Part shown: piece after piece, positions 4,988-10,149 of the stretch | Position numbering within the stretch: position 1 is the first letter of the stretch | How the letters are laid out: the number at the start of each line of letters is the position of its first letter | DNA from: Christensenellaceae bacterium | GTDB lineage: Bacteria; Bacillota; Clostridia; Christensenellales; DTU072 | Direction of reading: 5' to 3' | Assembly (NCBI GenBank): GCA_031260775.1 | Contig: JAISKW010000110.1 | Coordinates: 1 to 10,149 of the forward strand | DNA: 10,149 nucleotides | The notes under the pieces: generated by a model | Told to the model about the DNA's origin: nothing | What the model saw: the letters and a program-made list of their open reading frames with translations, nothing else | The model's database searches: none | Made by a program: the position numbers and the translations under genes

Positions 4988-7265
4988 CGATTTTCTTCCA
5001 AATTAATTTGTCGGGAGGGCAGGCGATTACATATATATACAACGCAAGCGCAATGAATGCTAATACGGTAAAGGCGATATCTAATCCGTTCAAGCCGCCG
5101 ACAAATACGCTGCCGATACGGTATATAACAAACGAGTAGAAATACGCCGTCAGAGTTTGATACCCTATTGCCGCCCAAAACCACTTCGCGCTTTTCATTT
5201 CGCGTCTTATGGCTCCTATTGCTGCAAAACAGGGAGCACAAAGCATGTTGAATACTAAAAACGAGTACGCTTGTAACGGTGCATAAGATGCCGCGAGTGC
5301 GCCCCAAGTTCCGCTTTCTTCCTCCGCAAAATTAAAGAGGATAGCAAGCGTTCCCGCGATGTTTTCCTTTGCGATAAGTCCCGTAACGGTTGCAACCGAA
5401 CTCCTCCAATCGGCAAAGCCCAAGGGGTAGAACAAGTATTTAATGACATTCCCTATTGCCGCAAGCATCGAATTTTCGGCATCCTCAACCATTCCGAACT
5501 TGCCGTCCTCAACGCCAAACGACGATGTAAACCACACGAATATTGTCGCCAAAAGTATGATAGTTCCGGCTTTTTTCACGAACGAGGAAATCCTCTCCCA
5601 AATACTCAACGCGACGTTTTTTACCGACGGAAAGCGATACGACGGCAATTCGGTAATGTAGGGGGCTTGCGCGCTCTTGAACGGCTTTAACTTTTTCAAA
5701 AGCAAGCCCGACAAAAGAATTACGGCAATACCCATAAAGTAAACGCTGACCGCAACCCACCACGCATTGTTGAAAATTGCACCGGCAAAGAGGGCGATTA
5801 CCGGGAGCTTTGCCGAACACGGAATGAATGTTGTCGTCATAATCGTCATTCGTCTGTCGGCGTCGTTTTCGACGGTACGGCTTGCCATAATGCCCGGAAC
5901 TCCGCAGCCCGTGCCGATTAAAATCGGTATAAACGACTTGCCCGACAAGCCGAATTTCCTAAATATTTTGTCCAAAATGAACGCAATACGGCTCATATAT
6001 CCGCAGCCCTCTAATATAGCGAGGAAGAAGAACAAAATAAGCATTTGCGGCAAGAAACCAAGTACCGCCCCGACGCCGGCGACGATTCCGTCAACGATAA
6101 GGCTTTGCAACCAATCCGCCGTGTTAATGGCTGTTAATCCGTCCGAAATTACCTTAGGCAAGCCCCAATCGCTGCCGAAAATGCCCTCGTTTACGAAGTC
6201 GTTTGCGATTGTTCCGACCGTCGTTACCGATACATAGTAAACGGCGAACATTACAACTATGAATATCGGCAGCGCGAAAATTTTGTGCGTCAACACGCGG
6301 TCGATTTTTTCGGTCGTGCTGACTTTCTTAGGAGCTTCCTTAACAACCTCTTTTTTTAGGGCTTCGATAAACGTATAGCGCGCCGAAATTACCACACCGT
6401 CGCCCGAATCGTCGTACTTTTTTTCGATTTCTTCGATAAGCGCGGTAATTTTTTGTTTTATGTCCGCGGGGAGGTTGAGCCTGTCGAAGGTTAAACCGTC
6501 GCGCTCAAGTAGCTTTACGGCGAAAAAGTGCGAGTGGAGGTAGTCAATCGGCAACGTCTTCAAATAGACCTCGATTGCGCGGACTTTTTCGTTAAGCTCG
6601 TCCGTTAAAAACAGCGAGTCGCCGCTGTGTTCTTGCAGATATAAATCGGTAGGGAGTGCGTCGGGGTGGTGAAATAGGTTCGCTCCTTTTTTGCGTGCCT
6701 CGGCGAGAACCGTATCAACGGCTTCCTTCAATCCCGTGCCCTTGAGTGCGGAAATGCATACGACGGGAACGCCTAAACGCTCCGAAAGCTTTTGCGTATC
6801 GATAACGTGCCCCTGCTTTTTGATGACGTCGGTTAAGTTCAAACAAACGACTAACGGGATACCGATTTCGATTAATTGGGTAGTCAAATAAAGGCTTCTT
6901 TCTAAATTAGTGCTGTCAACAATGTTCAGAATGGCGTCAATGTCCTCCTCTATTAAGTAGTTGCGCGAAACCTTTTCCTCGGGTGAATAGGGCGAAAGAG
7001 AGTAAATGCCCGGGAGGTCGGTTACGGTTACGTCCTTATTTGATTTGAGCTTGCCTTCCTTTTTTTCGATAGTGACGCCGGGCCAGTTGCCGATGTATTG
7101 CACCGCGCCGGTGAGGGCGTTAAAGAGCGTTGTTTTGCCGGAGTTTTGGTTGCCTGCGATAGCGATTTTAAGCGCGTGAGTTTGCCCGTCTGCGGTTATG
7201 TAATCGGTTTTTTCCTTACCCTTTTTGGCAAAGACGTTGTGAAGTTTAACTTTGAAGGAGTTCAT
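4971..7265 (-). CDS. feoB: Ferrous iron transport protein B
   Basis: FeoB is the GTPase-coupled Fe2+ importer of the cytoplasmic membrane. The 764-aa protein has an N-terminal G domain: G1 GNQNSGKTT (38-46), G2 Thr65 in GVTIE, G3 DLPG (83-86), G4 NLTD (143-146) and G5 SALKG (172-176). A helical insert follows, then the membrane domain from about residue 330. It includes the first gate GCGVPG (453-458) and PCSAKLPV (482-489), and the second gate region LCAPCFAAIGAIRREM near the C-terminus. A 32-residue basic, polar stretch precedes the G domain, longer than in many homologues. The ATG at 7265 overlaps the feoA stop by one base (TAATG), with GGAGGT inside feoA. The last codons and TGA stop (IDFSKR*) lie in the end and flanking repeat of the MITE-like element. 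The pre-insertion protein would have ended IDFSKLKRNQNA. Confidence 0.98.
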   Translation of the reverse strand: MNSFKVKLHNVFAKKGKEKTDYITADGQTHALKIAIAGNQNSGKTTLFNALTGAVQYIGNWPGVTIEKKEGKLKSNKDVTVTDLPGIYSLSPYSPEEKVSRNYLIEEDIDAILNIVDSTNLERSLYLTTQLIEIGIPLVVCLNLTDVIKKQGHVIDTQKLSERLGVPVVCISALKGTGLKEAVDTVLAEARKKGANLFHHPDALPTDLYLQEHSGDSLFLTDELNEKVRAIEVYLKTLPIDYLHSHFFAVKLLERDGLTFDRLNLPADIKQKITALIEEIEKKYDDSGDGVVISARYTFIEALKKEVVKEAPKKVSTTEKIDRVLTHKIFALPIFIVVMFAVYYVSVTTVGTIANDFVNEGIFGSDWGLPKVISDGLTAINTADWLQSLIVDGIVAGVGAVLGFLPQMLILFFFLAILEGCGYMSRIAFILDKIFRKFGLSGKSFIPILIGTGCGVPGIMASRTVENDADRRMTIMTTTFIPCSAKLPVIALFAGAIFNNAWWVAVSVYFMGIAVILLSGLLLKKLKPFKSAQAPYITELPSYRFPSVKNVALSIWERISSFVKKAGTIILLATIFVWFTSSFGVEDGKFGMVEDAENSMLAAIGNVIKYLFYPLGFADWRSSVATVTGLIAKENIAGTLAILFNFAEEESGTWGALAASYAPLQAYSFLVFNMLCAPCFAAIGAIRREMKSAKWFWAAIGYQTLTAYFYSFVIYRIGSVFVGGLNGLDIAFTVLAFIALALYIYVIACPPDKLIWKKIDFSKR

Positions 7266-7507
7266 TATAATTCCACCTCCACGATAGTCGCGTCGTCTTT
7301 ACGCACGGTTAGGCTATAGCCCCTGAGGATTAACTCCATCGGGTCGCCGAGAGGCGCGGTTTTACGAACCGTTACGACAACGCCTTTGGTTACGCCCAAA
7401 TCCATAACGCGCCGCCTGAGCGCGCCCTCGCCGTTTACTTTCGTAACCGTTGCGGATTGACCTACTTTTAACTCGTCTAATCTCATTTGTTTGCCGTCAT
7501 ACCACAT
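7265..7507 (-). CDS. feoA: Ferrous iron transport protein A
   Basis: FeoA is a small cytosolic SH3-fold partner of FeoB. The sequence has the family pattern: LDELKVGQSATVTKVNG, then LRRRVMDLGVTKGVVVTVRKTAPLGDPMELILRGYSLTVRK and a short terminal strand. The longest frame gives 80 aa (ATG at 7507). The ATG at 7486 (Met8) gives 73 aa starting MRLDELKVG, closer to typical FeoA starts. Neither start has a visible Shine-Dalgarno site, so I keep the longer frame as the outer limit. The ATG at 7507 also overlaps a TATAAT-like hexamer (7506-7511); if that is the real -10, only the 7486 start can be used. It is the first gene of the feo operon, behind two palindromic operators. Confidence 0.96.
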   Translation of the reverse strand: MWYDGKQMRLDELKVGQSATVTKVNGEGALRRRVMDLGVTKGVVVTVRKTAPLGDPMELILRGYSLTVRKDDATIVEVEL

Positions 7508-7511
7508 TATA

Positions 7512-7529
7512 TGTTAGCTTTGACTAACA
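7512..7529. promoter_or_regulatory. Operator-like palindrome, downstream site of the feo promoter
   Basis: TGTTAGCTTTGACTAACA has 6-bp perfect arms and shares the outer arms TGTTAG/CTAACA with the neighbouring site. The two centres are 21 bp apart, two helical turns, so dimers would bind the same face of the DNA. This site overlaps the predicted transcription start and leader of feoA. Confidence 0.68.
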
Positions 7530-7531
7530 AT

Positions 7532-7559
7532 ATGTTAGCATAGGCTAACACGCTGTCAA
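7532..7559 (-). promoter_or_regulatory. Promoter of the feo operon
   Basis: On the minus strand a perfect -35 TTGACA (7559-7554) is followed after 16 bases by TAACAT (7537-7532). This is preceded by TGC, giving an extended -10. Transcription would start near 7525. A second candidate -10, TATAAT (7511-7506), has no good -35. Palindrome 7533-7550 fills the spacer and overlaps this -10, a layout expected for repression. Confidence 0.65.
7533..7550. promoter_or_regulatory. Operator-like palindrome, upstream site of the feo promoter
   Basis: TGTTAGCATAGGCTAACA is a perfect palindrome with 7-bp arms and a 4-base centre. It lies between the -35 and -10 of the feo promoter and covers most of the -10. 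The TTAG...CTAA core resembles boxes of DtxR/IdeR-type metal-dependent repressors; the spacing is not the exact DtxR consensus, so the regulator is inferred. Confidence 0.7.
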
Positions 7560-7605
7560 ATAGGCAGATTTTGAGAATGAAACGATAGAGTTACAACAAT
7601 CCAAA

Positions 7606-7637
7606 TGTAACCAAAAAACTAATTATTCGTTTATAAT
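7606..7637 (+). promoter_or_regulatory. ECF-like promoter of the sigma factor gene, with overlapping TATAAT
   Basis: TGTAAC (7606-7611), a 16-base spacer, and CGTTTA (7628-7633) resemble the TGAAAC-N16-CGTA/C promoters of Bacillota ECF sigma factors, which would suit autoregulation. A perfect TATAAT at 7632-7637 overlaps it, but has no -35 at the right distance. GTTACA (7590-7595) forms an inverted repeat with TGTAAC (10-base spacer), so the -35 may also be part of an operator. This is inferred from pattern only. Confidence 0.45.
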
Positions 7638-7660
7638 AGTGACAGCTAATGAAGGAAAAT

Positions 7661-8140
7661 ATGGACAACGAGCTGGACGCACTGTTCAGAGAGCACTACA
7701 ATCCCTTAAAATTGTATATATGGTCGTTGTGTAAAAACATTCATCTTGCCGAAGATGTGGCGTGCGATGCGTTTTATAAAGCCTTGAAACTTCCGTCTTT
7801 CACCGACGGTAACTTCAAGTATTGGTTGTACAAAACCGCACGGAACCGCCTAATCGACCTCATAAGACGGAAAAAGTTCGAGGGGGAAATGCCCGAGCAT
7901 TCCGAGCCGGTTTCGCCCGAAAATTCGCCCGAAAACGAGCTGATTAAGAACGAAAGATACCGCGCACTCTACCACGCACTCGACTTATTAAACGAGGCGC
8001 AACGCGAGGTACTAATGCTTATGTACTTTCAGGATATGAGTATTATTGAAATCTCCGCCCTGACGGGTAAAACCGAAGCCAACGTCAAAGTATTGCTGCA
8101 CAGAGGCAGAGAGGAATTGAAAAAACTTTTGAATACATAA
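7661..8140 (+). CDS. ECF-type RNA polymerase sigma factor
   Basis: This is a group 4 (extracytoplasmic function) sigma-70 factor of 159 aa, with region 2 and region 4 joined by a short acidic, Pro-rich linker (EMPEHSEPVSPENSPENE). Region 2 shows LFREHYNPLKLYIWSLCKNIHLAEDVACDAFYKAL and the DNA-melting helix FKYWLYKTARNRLIDLIRRKK. Region 4 shows LNEAQREVLMLMYFQDMSIIEISALTGKTEANVKVLLHRGREELKK, a standard helix-turn-helix. I place the start at 7661, which has AAGGA 4 bases upstream. The in-frame ATG at 7649 (four residues longer) has no ribosome site and lies within about 10 bases of the predicted transcription start. The gene precedes a one-TM protein by 20 bases, the usual sigma/anti-sigma order. 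Confidence 0.95.
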   Translation: MDNELDALFREHYNPLKLYIWSLCKNIHLAEDVACDAFYKALKLPSFTDGNFKYWLYKTARNRLIDLIRRKKFEGEMPEHSEPVSPENSPENELIKNERYRALYHALDLLNEAQREVLMLMYFQDMSIIEISALTGKTEANVKVLLHRGREELKKLLNT

Positions 8141-8160
8141 AATAATAAGGAACCATAAAT

Positions 8161-8706
8161 ATGGACGATTTTAAGACATTATACGAAAAATACATCAAGG
8201 GCACGGCGAGTGAAGAGGAAATCCGCTATGTTGAGGACACTCTTTCTAAGAGCGATTCGGTGTTTGCCGAAAACAGCTCCGAGGACAAATTACACGCGCT
8301 TGACGAGGAAAAACTCACTCATGCCGACACGGCAACCATTGAAAACATCAAAAAACGTATCAAGAAAAAAACCTTAACCGCGACTCTTTTAACCTCCTTG
8401 GCGATTTTAGGCGTGGCAACCGCAATAGTACTCGGCAGCGTCTTCGGCGCGGCGGGGTATCATGCAAAGAAAAATTCCTTGATTGACGAGGACGAAGCCG
8501 AGTCTATCGCACGCGCTTTCGCCGAGGAAGAATGCGGTGTTGACGATTCGTACGAAACCGATTACGTCCACCAACGCTTAGTCTTTAGAGGCGCGCTCAA
8601 AAACACCTATTACGAGCATGTTGTCGAGTTTGAATACAACAACCGCGAGGTTGTGATTATCATCGACGGAATCAGCGGCGAAGCCACTCTGCACAAGGCG
8701 GAATAA
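8161..8706 (+). CDS. Putative transmembrane anti-sigma factor with PepSY-like domain
   Basis: The 181-aa protein has a polar cytoplasmic N-terminus (1-70) ending in a basic IKKRIKKK stretch, one transmembrane helix (about 73-98) and an acidic extracytoplasmic C-terminal domain. The C-terminal part resembles PepSY: a helix DEAESIARAFAEEECGV, then strands VVEFEYNNREVVIIIDGISGEATL. The first 30 residues (LYEKYIKGTASEEEIRYVEDTLSK) look like a short sigma-binding helical domain, but no HxxxCxxC zinc motif is present. The role as anti-sigma factor rests on its topology and its place 20 bases after the ECF gene; the start at 8161 has AAGGAA 8 bases upstream. It could instead be a sensor of unknown type. 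Confidence 0.75.
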   Translation: MDDFKTLYEKYIKGTASEEEIRYVEDTLSKSDSVFAENSSEDKLHALDEEKLTHADTATIENIKKRIKKKTLTATLLTSLAILGVATAIVLGSVFGAAGYHAKKNSLIDEDEAESIARAFAEEECGVDDSYETDYVHQRLVFRGALKNTYYEHVVEFEYNNREVVIIIDGISGEATLHKAE

Positions 8707-8713
8707 GCAATTT

Positions 8714-8745
8714 GCGGTTATCCGCGCGGTGCCGTCAAGCCGGCA
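8714..8745 (+). other. Two small GC-rich hairpins after the anti-sigma gene
   Basis: GCGG-TTAT-CCGC (8714-8725) and TGCCG-TCAAGC-CGGCA (8730-8745) follow the stop at 8706. They are followed by AAAAAC rather than a T-tract, so they do not look like terminators. They may separate the sigma operon from the next gene or process the transcript; I cannot say which. Confidence 0.35.
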
Positions 8746-8764
8746 AAAACATTAATTATTAGAA

Positions 8765-10108
8765 ATGGCAAAAATATATAAAAAAGCCGAAATGTGGGAC
8801 AAGATGCAAGACATCATGGAAAAATGGAACGACCACATGACCCACGGCTACTTCGAATTAGACAGAAATATTAACTCCGACAACCTCAAAATGGCTTGCG
8901 AATATGTGGCGGATTGCGTCCCGATATTAAAAGCAAAATGGTATTCGGGCGTTTTTCATGCCCGGTGGATTGAAACCGATACTAAGGCGAATGAGTTGCC
9001 GATTTTCGAGTTTAGGGAGACCAAAAACAAATTATCCGCAGAGGGCAACCTCCTTTTAACCCGCATTGTAAACAAGAAAAACGGCCCGCAATTCAGGGTA
9101 ACTCTCCTAAGAAACGGCTCGAAAGATGCGGTTTTGTTCGTAACGAACCACCAAATTATGGACGGCGCGGACTTAAAGCTTTTTTATAAGTCCATTGCAG
9201 ACGTATACTCCGCGCTCGAAAAGGGGCTTCCTGCCGAGACCGTTCAAATCAAAAACGGAGAGCGCGGCATCGAACAGCTGTATAAAAACTTCACCGACGC
9301 CGAAAAGGCGAAGCTAAAAAAGATGATTTCCTACTCCAAGGCGCAAAAGAAGAAGATTGAGGTGCGCTTTGCAAAGAGTAAATTCACCGACCGTTTGCCG
9401 AAGCTTAACAAGGCGATTTTGCCGGCAGAGACGTTTCTTAAACTTAAATCGAACTGCAAAATTTTGGGCGTAACGCTTAACGACATTATTTTGGCGCAGT
9501 ACCTGAGGACGGTTTACGAGTTCGGCGACCTGCCCGATGATGCGCGTTTGGGCGTGCCGAATATGATAAATATGCGCAAGTACCTCAACGGCGAGGAGAG
9601 CGGTGGTTTCTCTAACCTTACCTCTATGGTCGTGCCCGCGCTCGCAAAGCTCGGCGCGGAGCTGCCCGAAACTGCCGTGCGCTGCCGCTTTGCTATGGAC
9701 AGGCTCAAAAAGGACTATCCCGGCTTTCACGGTTGGTCGCTTTTACAAGACGTTTACCATTACGCGCCGCACTCGCTTGCGAAATTCCTCATAGGAACCT
9801 TCTTCAAAAACCCGCTTGTCGGAATTTCAAACATCGGCATCATCGGCGACAAGGAAGTTGAGTTCGGCAATGCCGAAATAATCGACGCGTATATGACCGG
9901 TTCGATTAAACACCCTCCGTACATTCAGCTTGCATTAACGACCTTCAAAAACAAAATCACCTTTACCATGGCGGAGTTCGGCACGATGCAAGACTACATT
10001 CTTATCGATTGGATTTTGGATAGCATTGTCGACGGCTTAACCGCCTTCGCTAACGCTCACATCACCGAAGAACTCGCCAAAGCTGCCTACGAAAACGCTA
10101 TCCGTTAA
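8765..10108 (+). CDS. Condensation-domain/alcohol acetyltransferase-like acyltransferase
   Basis: The 447-aa protein fits the chloramphenicol acetyltransferase-like two-lobed fold shared by condensation domains, PapA5 and alcohol acetyltransferases. The catalytic motif is NHQIMDG (128-134), which keeps the essential His129, Asp133 and Gly134 of HHxxxDG but has Asn for the first His. The later segment GISNIGIIGDKEVEFG corresponds to the SNxG motif of the second lobe, and NDIILAQYLRTV is a family-like helix. No carrier-protein or adenylation domain is attached, so it is a free-standing acyl transferase, probably using an acyl-CoA or carrier thioester; the substrate is unknown. No membrane segment is seen. 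No Shine-Dalgarno is visible before the ATG at 8765, and later Met codons are no better placed. It is 58 bases after the anti-sigma gene, with no obvious promoter. Confidence 0.8.
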   Translation: MAKIYKKAEMWDKMQDIMEKWNDHMTHGYFELDRNINSDNLKMACEYVADCVPILKAKWYSGVFHARWIETDTKANELPIFEFRETKNKLSAEGNLLLTRIVNKKNGPQFRVTLLRNGSKDAVLFVTNHQIMDGADLKLFYKSIADVYSALEKGLPAETVQIKNGERGIEQLYKNFTDAEKAKLKKMISYSKAQKKKIEVRFAKSKFTDRLPKLNKAILPAETFLKLKSNCKILGVTLNDIILAQYLRTVYEFGDLPDDARLGVPNMINMRKYLNGEESGGFSNLTSMVVPALAKLGAELPETAVRCRFAMDRLKKDYPGFHGWSLLQDVYHYAPHSLAKFLIGTFFKNPLVGISNIGIIGDKEVEFGNAEIIDAYMTGSIKHPPYIQLALTTFKNKITFTMAEFGTMQDYILIDWILDSIVDGLTAFANAHITEELAKAAYENAIR

Positions 10109-10149
10109 TTTGTGTGGATTCTTTTGGGAGGGGGAGGAATCTGCATTTC
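10109..10149. other. Non-coding end of window with a G-rich inverted repeat
   Basis: GATTC (10118-10122) and GAATC (10137-10141) flank a G-rich run (GGGAGGGGGAG). The 10-mer GGGAGGGGGA also occurs in complement at 2991-3000, again just after a gene. It may be the start of a repeat or terminator that is cut by the window edge. Confidence 0.3.

Noticed and set aside
4867..5139. 90-aa plus-strand frame over the insertion element and feoB end
   Set aside because: It lies mostly antisense to feoB and partly in the element; it shows no transposase motif, so it does not make the element autonomous.
5767..6237. 156-aa plus-strand frame inside feoB
   Set aside because: It is antisense to the conserved FeoB gate region; the open frame is explained by codon use on the coding strand.

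Overview
The window looks like chromosomal DNA of a Gram-positive, Clostridia-type member of the Bacillota, probably an uncultured gut lineage. The basis is the feoA-feoB-small Cys-rich membrane protein cluster, a one-TM PepSY-type putative anti-sigma factor behind an ECF sigma gene, AGGAGG-like ribosome sites at some genes and AT-rich spacers. No rRNA, tRNA, CRISPR or integrase is visible. The species assignment is only an impression; the gene families are clear.

Layout. Positions 1-1419 (+) hold the C-terminal part of a GH2 beta-mannosidase whose N-terminus lies outside the window. A hairpin and a short promoter region follow, then a flotillin-like SPFH protein at 1562-2938 (+). The convergent spacer at 2939-3213 holds a purine/pyrimidine inverted repeat, a tandem pair of 55-bp repeats and a strong intrinsic terminator. 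On the minus strand, reading leftward from 7507, are feoA, feoB, a FeoB-associated Cys-rich membrane protein, a terminator-like stem-loop, a glycerophosphodiester phosphodiesterase-like gene and rlmH. Diverging from feoA on the plus strand are an ECF sigma factor, a one-TM putative anti-sigma factor with a PepSY-like extracytoplasmic domain, and a condensation/alcohol-acetyltransferase-like protein.

How the genes work together. feoA-feoB-Cys-rich is a ferrous iron uptake operon. feoA and feoB overlap by one base. The promoter carries two 18-bp palindromes of the form TGTTAG...CTAACA, 21 bp apart centre to centre, which look like paired operators for a metalloregulator. GDPD and rlmH also overlap by one base. 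The sigma/anti-sigma pair is a self-contained envelope signalling module and its upstream region has an ECF-like promoter, consistent with autoregulation.

Most interesting observation. A roughly 186-bp element with 16-19-bp terminal inverted repeats and nested hairpins sits between feoB and the Cys-rich gene. It is flanked by a direct repeat of up to 11 bp. Removing it in silico restores a longer FeoB reading frame that ends inside the start of the Cys-rich gene, with an 8-nt overlap. This suggests that a MITE-like non-autonomous element split a translationally coupled gene pair and now supplies the stop codon of feoB.
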